Shown here: positions 1-10,840 of the stretch, in pieces
How the letters are laid out: each line of letters opens with the position of its first letter
Position numbering within the stretch: the first letter of the stretch is position 1
Origin: Voacanga thouarsii
Lineage: Eukaryota; Streptophyta; Magnoliopsida; Gentianales; Apocynaceae
Length of the DNA: 64,000 nucleotides
NCBI GenBank assembly: GCA_026120185.1
Contig: JANUWF010002285.1
Location: 1,364,001-1,428,000 of the forward strand
Direction of reading: 5' to 3'
Notes under the pieces: model-generated
What the model saw: the letters and a program-made list of their open reading frames with translations, nothing else
Databases searched by the model: none
Told to the model about the DNA's origin: nothing
Program-made: the position numbers and the translations under genes

Positions 1-923
1 AATAAATCCAGCATAATCCAAGAATTTAAATCCAAAAGATGTGAATAATACAAGGATTTAGGATTTCCCCACATTTCCAAGTAAAAGGGCAGTTTCATAA
101 TTTCTCCAAAAAAAAAAAAAAATGCTATAATTCAAGAATTCAAACTATGAAAATGGTATAAGGTTTATCTGAGTAAAACCAAAAGCTAATTCGATTCATA
201 GAATATGCATGGAATGCTTTGAAACACATAGTTGTTTATGGAAAAAATATTCACAATTGAATAAATTCCATTTCTCATAAAGATGCATTATTTCTCAAGA
301 TAATGGCCATTTCCTGTTCAGGAAAACCATAAATGGTTTCAAAATCTAAAGCCACACGTTTGTGTCTTTCCATGCTTTAGAACATTATTCATCAAAATAA
401 AAAATTTCAAGAATAAATCTCATGAATTTCATGTCATTTGAATATGAAATGAAATCATAGATTTTATCAAAAAAATCATATTTTCTTTAGAGAAACCAAA
501 TCGTTCAAATGTTCACTTTTGTCATAACAATTGCACACTAGCATTTTTGTTGTACAAGATATCAAAGGACTCACATTTTCCTAGGGAATCTTAACAAGAT
601 TGAGAGCATATTAAATATAGGCAACCTAAAGTTTTATTAGAAAAACCAATGGCATTTGTTATGCATAACTTCAAATTGCATAAACCACTAGCATAAGCTA
701 GGTTTTCAAGTATATAAGAGACTCACCTTGAATACTCTATCACTTAACTATGTAAAGGACCTTGATTCCGTCTTGGAATCCTTAAAATGAATGACCTACA
801 AGCATAAAAATCCATGCTTCATTTTGCATCTAGGATATTCAACTACACCAATAAGGAATATATTAGATTTCTTATCCTTTCTATTTAATTTCATTCTAGA
901 AATGAAATATACATCTTGGAATA
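1..923 (-). repeat. Chromovirus 3' LTR, piece 1 (LTR end portion)
   Basis: From about position 70 this stretch runs parallel to the 5' LTR at about 38460-38659 and 40604-41345: shared blocks include cacatttccaagtaaaa, gagaaaccaaatc and cacttaactatgtaaagg. It lacks the Athila solo LTR present in the 5' copy, so it shows the empty site (near 265). It stops at 923 where another element begins with TGATAGGGCC. No gene is present. Confidence 0.75.
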
Positions 924-1570
924 TGATAGGGCCTAAATTTACCTTTATTTTTGTAGTTATTTAAGGTTATTTTGTGACTCTTTTGATTTAATAACTAGCC
1001 AATTCCCTTCTTATTTGATTTTTTACCTGTGAAAAGTGTTTTTGGTGATTTTATGCAGAAATTGAAGAATTTAGAGGTTAATTGTGCGATTCTAGACTGA
1101 CCTGGCACTGCCCTAAGGAGTTTGAACCGGCCCTGACTTAATTCTGGAAAATAGGGGCAAAACAGAACAATTTCGAAGGTGGACAGAGTTGGGCCGATGC
1201 CAACCCAAGCATCTGAACCAACGCTGGCTCCATCTTGATGCAGTGTCCGCGGAAATTCTTTTCAATGCAAAATTTGACAACTTCTACTAGGACTCTTTTG
1301 AAAACTGAATTGGAGACAAATAGGACTCTTGTATTGACTTTATTACAATCTAAACTCCTATAAATACAAGAGAATAACATTGTACAAGGTGGTTTTTAGT
1401 TTTTTAATGTAATATTTTTAGAAAACTCTTGGAGAAACACCAAGAATAAGGAGGATCAAGGAGAATTTTTGGAGAAGAAGAAGAGGTTGATCAAGAAGGT
1501 TTCAACAAAGAAGAAAAAGGCTTACTTGTTTATGAGTAGTTTCTTTTTCTCTTCTTTGTAATTTATTGTT
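924..1570 (+). repeat. Truncated Athila-type LTR
   Basis: It opens with TGATAGGGCCTAAATT, as do the LTRs at 4617, 21549 (one change) and 38660. It shares their order of parts: AT-rich start, a GC-richer block with cggcc and cgctggc motifs, a TATA box, then the purine-rich leader ending gcttacttgtttatgagt. It stops near 1570, where an opposite-strand polypurine tract abuts, so the last third of the LTR is missing. No coding sequence is credible. Confidence 0.6.
1359..1366 (+). promoter_or_regulatory. LTR TATA box (TATAAATA)
   Basis: TATAAATA stands at the same place, and in the same context (ctcctataaata followed by an acaagag purine leader), as in the three other Athila-type LTRs of the window. 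It is the likely core promoter of this LTR. Confidence 0.5.
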
Positions 1571-1585
1571 CCCTCACACTTCAGC
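1571..1585 (-). other. Polypurine tract of the old minus-strand element
   Basis: Minus strand reads gaagtgtgagggaac, preceded by gcttgaggataaacaaaagc. The plus-strand Athila tract at 21537 has the same arrangement (gcttgaggacaag then tgtgggggaa). It should prime second-strand synthesis just before a 3' LTR, but the 3' LTR is not found beyond it. Confidence 0.5.
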
Positions 1586-2973
1586 TTTTGTTTATCCTCA
1601 AGCAATCAAGAATCTAACACACCAAGTAAATAGCTTATTAACTAAAATGATTGTTGTGAACATGGCTAATATAGTAAAGATATTGTCTTTCTTTCAACTT
1701 AAGGATTCAGCCCAACACTTATTCAATCAAGCTAATTTCATGCAAACTCATGTATTAAGATAGATGTCACCAAGGCCCTTGAAATTGAGTTAAACAAGTT
1801 CATATCCATTTAATGTATTTCACCCCATTCCTCAAGTCAAGAATGCAAACATTGTGATTCATATAAGTTAGGAATAATAATCAAGTCAAGTTCTACAATT
1901 TCGAACTACTACAATCTAAGTAGTAAACTAGGGACATTCTCACCATTTTTTCTTGGGAATTCATAGCCTCAAGTGAGTGAATTTCTCTTTACTCAACGTA
2001 TTAGCCACCTTAATTTTTCAAAGCATTTTTTTTTTCACTTACACTCTTATTTTCTCTCATCTCACTTTTTCTTTTTTTTTTTCTCATTATTTTTTTTCTT
2101 TTCTTTTTCTTGCCAGAAAGGACACATAAATCCCTTTATGCATTATTTTTTTTCACACACATTTTTTTTCTCTCAGCCTCACGTCTCACCCAATTTACTT
2201 AAACTTAGAATAAGGACTAGTTTAAAAAATCATAGTACCAAAATGAACCAAAATTCCATACTTATTTTTCATCAAAAAATTAACATCAATCCTTAAAAAA
2301 TAAAATGTCACAACATCTACTGAAACATAAACAACGTTAATCCAAATTTTCAAGACATAGCCTATATCACACAAAATATACAAGTTTGCATAAAACTAAA
2401 CTCAATCAAATAAGTCTTAAACCAACTTCTCATGCCAAAAATAAAACAAAAACAATACCATAATAGACAAAATTTGCAATTTTGCTTTTAAAATATTAAA
2501 ATTTTTCTCAAATTAGCTCAAAATTTCAAGAAACATCACGAATATTGACAAAAACTTGGACAAAGAATATCACTAAACTACTCCCCCATACTTAAAATGG
2601 ACAATATCCTCATTGGACAAAAATTAAGATAATAAAACATCTCCAAAGGGACTAAAAAGAATAAAAGGAGGAAGAAAGTTAAGCAATACTCCCCAAGTGC
2701 AATAAGCTCCTTTAAAATGTTTAAGCTTAGATAAAAAAGAAGAGCTTCTCTAAGAAGAATTTATTTAATCCTGCAAAACAAACCACACCTAAAAGCTTAA
2801 AGAAAATAATAACAAAAAAAAAAAAAACCCAAAACAAAAGAAAACAAATTAAATCAAAAGACTATTGGAAATCCTAAGAAAATAAATAAAGACATAACTC
2901 ACTCCCTCACACTTAAGATAGAAAATATTTTCCTTATTTAGGCAGAAATAACACCAAACAACTAAAAACTAAA

Positions 2974-4078
2974 CTAGATAAAATGAAGTAATGACACAAA
3001 CACATAAATAAACCTAAATTCAAAACAAAAGCAAAACAAAAATACAAATTCTTTCCACTCATCATGCTTCCTCATCAAATCCTTGTAAAAAACATTAATG
3101 CTCAATGAAAAATTTAGGCATGATGAATGTAGAAAGAAAGGAGGTTTTAGAAAACGGTAAGGGACGTGAAAAACATTAGAAGTAATAAAAGTAAACGCAA
3201 AATCCTTAGTCCCTTGCAACTCTTTGGATACATAAATTACTTTGTCAACACATGAATGCAAATAGTATCTAAAGAATGCATCAATCTTGCCAATTAACCC
3301 TTCAAAAGAATTATCACAATGAAACTTCCCGGTTAAACCTAGTAATGTAACACTTAAAGATGGAATTAAGAAATCCTTACTTTATAGTATGTAGTCTACA
3401 AAAACTAATTTACCTTCATTTGAATGGGGTGAAGGGTAAAATCTATTAACATTCTCCAAGGACTTCTTATGATGTATTATTGAAAAATCCAACTCCTTAA
3501 GGCATGTTAAACTCCATACATCATCAATAGAATGATCAGGCTCCATGAATTGAGAGGTACTTACAAAAGAGAAATTAGAATTAGAGCATAAAGTAGCATC
3601 AAATTATTCTTTCATCACATTTTTCAAATTCTCCTCATGGCCTCTCTCTTCCCCTTATTGCTTTTTCAAATACATGAGCTTTATTACTCAAGGGACGAAA
3701 TTGTTCTCCAATTCTCTCTAAAACTGTCTAATAAAACATCGTTACATCTTTTTAGGGGAGAACTGACACCACCTCATCCAATGCATCCGGCGCTGGCCCA
3801 TCACTGTAACACGTCCCCTATTTTTGTCCGAATTTTGATGTGTTAGATGACATTCTCCCTTGAACTTCCTCAACGATCTCAACTAGTTGTGTTCTTCGAT
3901 AGCTCAATCATTGGGAAACTTCTTGTAGCCATTTAACGGATGAATTGGTATTGGCAATAAAAGAATCTATTGATGCTTACAGTGACGTCTCACTAATAGC
4001 ATCAATGTGTACTTGCAACCTTGCCAATCTATCATCATTGTAGCTCATTTGATAGTGTGCCCAGGAAAAATTGTCCAT
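2974..4078 (-). pseudogene. Degenerate retroelement reading frame, family not recognised
   Basis: On the minus strand an ATG at 4078 opens a protein-like stretch (MDNFSWAHYQMSYNDD...) with a helical region followed by several stops and at least one frameshift. It continues to an open segment at 2974-3261 that includes IYVSKELQGTKDF. It lies about 210 bases after the primer site of the old minus-strand element, where gag would be expected. I do not recognise the family, and no zinc knuckle or enzyme motif is visible. The codon content is more protein-like than its AT-rich surroundings, but this is a judgement by eye. It may be a gag-like or accessory protein of a Tat-type element. Confidence 0.35.
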
Positions 4079-4289
4079 GATGATGTCAACCTTGCACTAA
4101 AAAAAAAAAAAACAAAAATCAAATTGAGAATAAAAATACAAATAGTAAAAATTAAAATAAAATAAAAAAAAGCATATAACAATACACATACCAAAATATG
4201 CACAAAGTACTAAAAAACTAAAGTTAGTGATATGTACAAATACAACAAAGGCTAAATCAACAAGACTTGAGTGTTTCTGACAGTGCTAA

Positions 4290-4307
4290 TCCCTAGCAAC
4301 GATGCCA
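4290..4307 (-). other. Primer binding site, tRNA-Asp-like
   Basis: Minus strand TGGCATCGTTGCTAGGGA matches the plant tRNA-Asp-type primer site TGGCGCCGTTGCCGGGGA at 14 of 18 positions. It follows an LTR end (CATCA then agtttt) exactly as at 6170-6187 in the Athila element. The four differences are GC-to-AT changes expected in an old methylated copy. Confidence 0.6.
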
Positions 4308-4313
4308 AAAACT

Positions 4314-4611
4314 TGATGTTTGTTTTTTAGTATTGGAAATATTAAAAACAAGGGGCCACAATCAATTAAGTTTTAATTAAAATACTAACCACTAAAACTA
4401 TGCATATGGGCAAGTATACCCATTATATAGTATAGGGAATAACAAATATTGAATCCACAGAAACTTAGGCTCTAACATTACTTTACCCAAATTTTTATTG
4501 TTTAGCCAATAAAATAAAGAAAAAAAAACCTACTAACATAATATGCTAGAGAATAAATCAAGTTTACCTAAGAAAAGTCACCAGGAGTATCAAGGAATAA
4601 AAAAAAAGAAG
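4314..4611 (-). repeat. 5' LTR of the old minus-strand element, inner part
   Basis: This is the end portion of the minus-strand LTR, finishing CATCA at 4314 beside the primer site. It continues on the other side of the Athila insertion at 23093-23678, giving an LTR of roughly 0.9 kb. The sequence aaaag at 4612-4616 is the target duplication of the Athila element. Confidence 0.5.
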
Positions 4612-4814
4612 AAAAGTGATAGGGCCTAAATTAGTTATATTTCCTAGTTATTTGAGGCTATTTTGTGATACATTTTGTTCAATAACTAGCCATATTCCTT
4701 TATATTGGAGATTTTACCATTAGAAAGGTATTTTGTGCAATATTTCAGATTTTAGGGGTAAAATAAGACAAAAACGTCGTAAAACAGAACAAATGTGGCG
4801 TTGGACAGGATAGG

Positions 4815-5045
4815 GGAACTGGCGCCGATCACGTGCTGCTGGCATGCACTTTGAGGCAACAAAAAAGCAATGAAATAGAGTGGAACAAAACCAAACCGGC
4901 GCTGGCTGGGAGGCTAGAGGCGGCGCCAACTGCACTCTAGAAAGAATGTCACGAAAATTAAGAAAAAATCAACGAACGACTGGAGAAACAGATCACAACC
5001 GGCGCCGGCCCTAGCCAGGACAGACGGTGCTGGCTGCGCTCTAAT
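4815..5045 (+). repeat. GC-rich motif cluster in Athila LTR
   Basis: At least five related units occur: ctggcgccgatcacg, accggcgctggctggg, aggcggcgccaactgc, aaccggcgccggccctag and gacggtgctggctgc. They are spaced irregularly, lie upstream of the TATA box and stand out from the AT-rich surroundings. Related units occur in the paired 3' LTR and, unexpectedly, in copia element A. Confidence 0.65.
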
Positions 5046-5163
5046 GTTAAGGCGGTGCCTTGATTTTCGTGCACAGTTTTTGGCAATTTGCAGAGTTTTA
5101 GTATTTTTCTACTTCTAGTCAGCCAAAAACCCTAGAGGAACGATTTTAGGCACTTCTAAACCC

Positions 5164-5171
5164 TATAAATA
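5164..5171 (+). promoter_or_regulatory. Athila 5' LTR TATA box
   Basis: TATAAATA is followed by aagggaaaacacaagag, conserved in position in the LTRs at 22099 and 39665. It is the likely core promoter, with transcription starting shortly downstream. Confidence 0.6.
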
Positions 5172-6169
5172 AAGGGAAAACACAAGAGAAAAGGGAGAAT
5201 TCGTAGATCATAACAGAAAATCACTCAAATCAAGGAGGAGTTCTACCAATTCAAGGAGGATTGTGCAAGAGGGTCTACAAAGGAAGAAGAAGGAGGCTTG
5301 TCTATGAGTGCTTTCTTTTACTTTGTTTTCTTTTCTTAAACAATGATGTATTAATTGTTTTATTGTAATTTGACATTGTTTTAGGTATTCATCATTATTA
5401 GAGTTACTTTGATCTTTTGATTAATTGATTGTTATTCTTGGCATTTAATTACTTGTACTTATTACGAGATTAATTGGTTGTTTCTTTCTATTAACTCGCT
5501 GAGACCAAAGGGGTTGATGGTGGTTTCAATTGATTAATTTTATATTTATTGTCTATTAACTTGCTGAGACCAAATGGGTTAATTGCTAAGAACTGAGTAA
5601 TTAAAGGTTAATTGATATTTGCTGAGACTAAAGATTCATTGGTTAGCTTCATGTTCTAAGTTTGCCGAGACCAAGGAAATTTAACTAAGGATTGTGTTTA
5701 ATACATCTTTTGGGTGAATTAGTTGAGATGAGACCAAGTAATACTAATTTATCTAAAAGATAGTGATTTCATGGATTGACCAAATAAGTGAATCTATCTT
5801 AATCCTTCATGATGCCAAGAGAATGATTAAATATGATAATGGTTAGGTCCTTTAAGATCATGTTTGTCAAAACAATGGTTTAAGTTACATAATTCTCCAT
5901 CATTGACATGTATATATATTCTTTTATTTTGTTTTATTTTATTTTATTTATTCCTTTTCACTTTATTGAGTCGATTAAACAATGAAAGAAAATGGATTAA
6001 TGCATACTTGTTCCTTGAGGATCGACACTCATTTGAACCCTATGCTATGTTAATGATGAGTATGCTTGCTCATATGTGTAATTTGGGGTTAATATTTTAT
6101 TTAAACTTGAATGGGAATGTGTTTATTTTTATATAATTTTTATACCCAAATCCATACGCATCAAGTTTT

Positions 6170-6187
6170 TGGTGCCGTTGCCGGGGA
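6170..6187 (+). other. Primer binding site complementary to tRNA-Asp
   Basis: TGGTGCCGTTGCCGGGGA lies 6 bases after the LTR end and matches the tRNA-Asp complement TGGCGCCGTTGCCGGGGA except for one C-to-T change. This primer choice is characteristic of Athila-type elements. Confidence 0.85.
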
Positions 6188-6443
6188 ACAATATCATAAA
6201 AGCTTAGATTTTATTGATTTAACAATGTGAATATGTAAATATGCACATATGAAAATATGTTAATTTTTACAATTGTTCATTTCGCACAAAAGTGCCATCT
6301 TTTGTATCTTATGTATCTTTGTAATCTAATTTACTAACTTTGACTATGTTTAATTTGACTAACATGTTCTTGTAATTTTGTTTGAATTGTGAATTCCGTT
6401 ATCTAACTTTCGTTTTGTCTTTTCTAGGTGTTATCCTTGGTAC

Positions 6444-7790
6444 ATGACCCGAAAATATAAAGGTGAGATAGTCGATTTTGATCCCGAAATCGAAAGGACA
6501 TTATCAAAAATTCACCGGACACTTAAAAGAAACTTACTCGCAGATATGGACGGTGCTTAAAACAACAATGCTGGAAACAACAGGAGGGTTATGGATGACT
6601 TTGTGAAACCTGCAATCTCGGGCACGAGCTTGAATATCACTAGACCTAGGGTGGATGCAAATAATTTCAAAATAAAGCCCAATATAATCCAGATGGTCCA
6701 AAATATAGTCCAATTCGATGGGCTACCTGAAGAAGATCCTAATGCCCACTTAGCTAGTTTCTTTGAAATCTGTGATACCTTCAAGATGAATGGTTTTTTG
6801 GAAGATGCCATTGAACTAAGACTTTTTCCTTTTTCCTTGAGAAATAGAGCCAAATCTTGGTTAAAGTCTTTACTTACAGGTTTCATCACTACTTGGAATG
6901 CCCTAGCTAAAAAGTTTCTTGCCAAATATTTCCCTCCAGCTAGGACAGCCAAACTTAGAAACGAGATATTTGCCTTCCAATAATTATATTCAGAACCTTT
7001 GTATGAAAGTTGGAAGAGGTTTAAGGAGATGCTGAGAAAGTGCCCACACCACAGATTTGAGCTAGGAATGCAGATGTTCATATTTTTGAATGGCCTTACA
7101 TTCGCAACACGAAAAGTGGTGGACTCTTCTACAGGGAGTTCCATCAATCATAAGACCTCGGAGCAGGTATCCGATCTTATTGAGAACTTGGCTTCTAATA
7201 ACTATTCTTGGGGAAGTGCAAGGTCTAAAGCTCGTGTGCAAGGAGTGCACAAAGTGGATGCTATGGCAGTTTTGGAGGCTAAGGTGGAAGCGTTGACTCA
7301 AAAGATGGAAAAAATGGTGATGTCTCAAGGCCAAGTGGTAAATGGAAGTTGTGATTTTTGTGGAGAAGGGCACCCAAATCAGGAATGTCAAAAACATGGG
7401 TTCACTCCAAAAAACCACAGAACAGGCAACCTTTGTAGGTATCATCTATCCAGGTAACAATCCTTATAGCTCTACTTACAATCCTGGTTAGAGAAATCAC
7501 CCTAACTTTCTTGGAGCAATGGAAATCAACCTAGGCAGGGTTCTTTTAACTTTGGGGGCAATCAAAGGAACCAACCCCCTTTGAACAACAATTCAACACC
7601 TTCCAAGCCACCATTAGAGGACTTGATTGGCGAATTAGTAAGTACAACGGAGACTAAGTTCCAAAGGGTTGATATTGCAACAAGGAACTTAGAGGCTTCC
7701 ATACATAACATGGAGAACTAAATTGGCCAACTTGCTAAACTACTTTGGGATCATTAAGCGGGGTCATTTCCAGGAAACACTGAAGAAAAT
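6444..7790 (+). pseudogene. Athila-like gag polyprotein, broken
   Basis: Gag forms the particle shell and packages the RNA. The ATG at 6444 starts MTRKYKGEIVDFDPEIER, preceded by a possible splice acceptor (tttctag, 6420-6426). The capsid part is clear: FDGLPEEDPNAHLASFFEIC, LRLFPFSLRNRAKSWL, FFPPA-like YFPPARTAKLRNEI, then LYESWKRFKEMLRKCPHH. A nucleic-acid-binding knuckle follows (CDFCGEGHPNQEC, near 7352-7390), then a C-terminal NLEASIHNMEN and IGQLAKLL block to about 7790. It is broken by a stop near 6558, a stop at 6981-6983, a stop at 7455-7457 and later frame changes. The expected protease-RT that should follow is missing. Identification as Athila/Tat gag is firm; function is lost. Confidence 0.85.
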
Positions 7791-8958
7791 CCATGGGATC
7801 AATGCCGTGGAAAACATTGAAGTCATTTTTTTGCTTGTAGTTGTTGTATTGGAATAAATTTTATTTTCGTCATTTTATTTTATTGCTTTTATTGTTTCTT
7901 CATGAATTAAATTACATTATTCATCATTACTACATGTTCATCATTTTTATTTCATTTAAAAAAAAAAAAGAATTTTCAGAGCCTGGACAGACTGCAACCG
8001 ACGCCGGCTAGGAGTAGAACCGACGCCGGCTCCTGTTGGGGAAGGGACTTCAACTAGGCCATTTTGGCCACTTTTTCTTTCAAACTCTCCAACTCCCTCT
8101 TAAATTCTCTCTAACCCGCGCCAGCTTCACCTTCCAAACCTCTCAAGATTTGATTTTTCACCTCCCAAACACTTTTAAAACATCAATCTATCCTTCTTTT
8201 ATTGATTCTACAGATCAAAAGGCTTTAAATATTCGATTTTTCATGAAAACCCAATCTTCAATCCACATGCAAAGAGCTTGGATTTCTAAAAAAAAGAATG
8301 CATCTTTTGCTTGCCCATCATGCATAGGCGATTATAAAGGTATGATTTTTCTTGAATTCCCATAGTTAAAATGTTGTAGATGAATTTTTCTAATTTTGGA
8401 TATATTTTTTGCTGAAAATTGGGATATATAATGTTCTCTTGCATTGTGAATTAACTCTTAAGCTTCATGACATTAGTTATATTATGAGTTAATGATTCTT
8501 GGGTACTTGATTCGTTCACATGATCATTAAGGAGTTTATGCATTTGCTTAAAGGGTATAATTATGGCTATTATGATGATTGAGTAATTAGTACACATTGG
8601 CTTTGAATTGTCTTACACTTGATTACTATAGTGCTATAATGAATCCATAATTCATATGATCATGTTATAAGCATCTGTACACATTGGGTTTGTTCAACAT
8701 ATTTATGCTTCATAGTGAGCTTTTATATGTATTCTTGTAGGTTGTGTTGTAAATTTTGGAGATTTACTAGAGAAGATTGAATTGTTTGTGTTTGGTGTGG
8801 GATATACTGTAAAGAAGTTTGGGAATAATTGTTGTGAGCTGGTTGAGCGTTGAGTGGGAGTTGTGTATTGTGTTTGAACAGGGGAGATACAGCCCTTCTA
8901 AAATCTTTGAGCTTTTTTATTTTTATCCTCCTATTTTCACCACTACTTATTGGCCAAT
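7791..8958 (+). other. Athila internal spacer between deleted pol and env-like frame
   Basis: No gene motif is visible. It starts at the gag C-terminus after NTEENPW, where pol should begin, so a deletion breakpoint lies near 7790-7830. It includes a poly-A stretch at 7959 and two GC-rich units, aaccgacgccggctagg and aaccgacgccggctcc, at 7996-8034. An open frame of 109 codons (8036-8365) has no recognisable domain. Sequence of this kind commonly lies between pol and the extra frame in Athila elements, where a spliced leader for that frame may reside. Confidence 0.5.
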
Positions 8959-9131
8959 ATGTCTAGAGCACGGGATCAACCCTCAAAAAGGGCTAGAGCT
9001 TTTTCTTCCTCAGCCCCTTCATCTATAGACCCCCAGTTCCTTAGGCCAGCTGAGTTTATTGATCCATCATGTGAGGCGTGGTATAATAGGAGAGCTTCAA
9101 ATAAGATTATTGTGGAGCATACCTTTACACC
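8959..9131 (+). pseudogene. Envelope-like (third) frame of Athila element, 5' fragment only
   Basis: The ATG at 8959 starts MSRARDQPSKRARAFSSSAP, a basic, serine-rich N-terminus. It is followed by FLRPAEFIDPSCEAWYNRRA and NKIIVEHTF. This pattern (basic Ser-rich start, then a short AEF...YN...KIIxExxF block) resembles the extra downstream protein of Athila-type retrotransposons and the related plant transposon-protein domain. After 9131 the LTR of copia element A begins and the frame ends a few codons into it. The rest of the frame is not found on the far side. Assignment is by position and this short motif, so moderate. Confidence 0.5.
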
Positions 9132-10826
9132 TGTTGGGATGTATGCCCTCTTAGACTAAGTTTCTAATGTAAAAAATCAAATGTTTTAATAAAAGAATTT
9201 ATTTTCAGAAATTATTTGTGAATTTACAATTTTCTTTGTGCATAATTATGTTTGGAAAAGACCCATTGTGTTTAGGTAAGTGGTCCACGTGAATTGAGGT
9301 CTTTCACAGTAAGGTATGGATCACGGGTTACTTAACACATAAACTTTTGTTTTTAATTGATTGATGAGAATAGGAATCTCATCATATCTAGGTTATTATG
9401 TTGTGAATTCTAAATGGGGAATGGCTTATCTTTAGCCAGTGAGTAGTCCAATCACTTCATGACATAAGTGTATTTTAAACCTAGACTACTACCATTACAA
9501 CGTGGACTAGTACTCTACGACTTGAGTATGAGTTGGTGTTCTGACGAAGCTAGAAGCATATGCTTTGATATGCTGTAGTTGAGGTTCTATAGTAGGGCCA
9601 GTATACTAGCATGTTGGGTATGTGTGACTAGTTAGTTAAGACAAACTTGTACAAGATAGTTTTTATACTATATCGCCCCTTGTGGTTGTCTGAATGATCT
9701 AAATATCTAGGGCCCTAGGAAACATGACTTGGATGTTTGCTTTAGGGTAGCTCCCTTGGAAAGCGGAAATAATCCAGGAAGTTATGGATCATTGGACTAA
9801 AGGCCTAAGGATGGTAGATGTCATTTCGAGAGGTGTTAGTACACTTCTTCCTATCTGAATGTATGGTGATATATAGAGGGGTATTTTAAGTCATTACACC
9901 TGTAGGTCGGAGACTTTGCTAACGCAGCACTGTCCTTGGGGTCAATATTTTCTTATGGTGATATCAGAAAATATTTAAAATGCAAAATACAGTTATTTAT
10001 ATGGCAAGGGTATTTTGGTCATTTTAGTAGCCAAGGCAATGTGTCTTTTGGTCCCCAGTATAGACCGTGAGTCCTAATTAAATACGGGCTAAGGAATTAA
10101 ATTAAATTAAATAGAATTTATTTTATTTAAGTAGCCTGATTTAATTATTAGGCTAGAATAAAATAAAGGTCCATGGAGAAAGAGAATTAATTAAATTAGT
10201 TTAGTGGGTTAATTAATTATTCAGGGCTTTGGCCCAGTTTGAATAATTAGGGATTAACCTGAGACTAAATTGATTTAGGCTTATTTAATTGGACTGGTTT
10301 ATTTGGGCTGAAAAAATTAATTATCTGTTGGGCCATTAAGTTGTTTCTAACTAGAATAATTAATTAAGGCCAAAAGGTTAAACTAAGAGTCCAATGGCCC
10401 AGTCCAGTTTAACCTAGGGTTTTATTTAGGTTAAATAGGAGGATTGGAAATAACGTCGTTGTTACAGAACACATAATCTAAGTGTCGGCTTCTTCTCTGT
10501 CGTTGTTAGTTGTTCACCAAACGGTAGTTAGGCAGGCCATATACTGGGAGACCGAGAGTTCGGCGTTCACATACATGCAAAGGCGGAGTAGGAGGCTTGC
10601 AGGAATCGCACCAGGGGCTTCCACTAGCACACCTACCTCGGTTACGCATGTTCTGGTCCAGCCACCTTTTGAGAACCCGAAGGAGGTAAAAATTTTAAAA
10701 CCTCCGGATTTGGACAGGGCGCAACTGGCGCCGGCCTTGTCCTGGAATCCCTGTTCTTGTTTTTATAATTTTTTCTATGTTCGCTTCTGCTGCGTCTCCT
10801 GTGTTTTGCCGCTTTTCGTGCCTTCA
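9132..10826 (+). repeat. Copia A 5' LTR
   Basis: 1695 bp from TGTTGGGATG to GTGCCTTCA. It aligns along its length with 18125-19813 and with the solo LTR 25435-27188. Compared with the 3' LTR it has lost about 65 bases near 10498, including a CT-repeat. It carries the GC-rich unit aactggcgccggcc at 10721-10734. Open frames inside it (10482-10844 and the reverse) are not supported as genes. Confidence 0.88.
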
Positions 10827-10828
10827 AT

Positions 10829-10840
10829 TGGTATCAGAGC
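10829..10840 (+). other. Copia A primer binding site (initiator tRNA-Met)
   Basis: TGGTATCAGAGC, two bases after the LTR end, is the standard plant copia primer site complementary to the 3' end of initiator tRNA-Met. Confidence 0.92.

Larger units (their letters stand above)
1571..4313 (-). mobile_element. Internal region of an old minus-strand Athila/Tat-like element, non-coding or decayed
   Basis: On the minus strand the region runs from a primer site (4290-4307) to a polypurine tract at about 1571-1585, preceded by a gcttgagga block that also occurs just before the Athila polypurine tract near 21521. No protease, RT or integrase motif is visible in any frame, so this is either a large-deletion derivative or a non-autonomous element. 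One degenerate protein-like stretch lies at 2974-4078. Several further purine-rich motifs lie at about 2578-2915. The rest is AT-rich sequence in which I see nothing. Confidence 0.5.
4617..6163 (+). repeat. Athila-like 5' LTR
   Basis: The 1547-bp LTR runs from TGATAGGGCC to ATACGCATCA and pairs with 21549-23087. It holds a GC-richer block of ggcgccggc-type motifs (4815-5045), a TATA box at 5164 and a purine-rich leader. It also holds a run of repeated gctgagaccaa units (about 5500-5740). A weak open frame at 5864-6136 is within the LTR and is not supported as a gene. Confidence 0.9.

Noticed and set aside
1973..2296. Phe/Ser-rich 107-codon frame
   Set aside because: It is produced by T-rich simple sequence; no domain, and it lies in decayed retroelement DNA.
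6557..7147. 196-codon minus-strand frame
   Set aside because: It is the reverse shadow of the Athila gag capsid, whose plus-strand frame carries clear family motifs.
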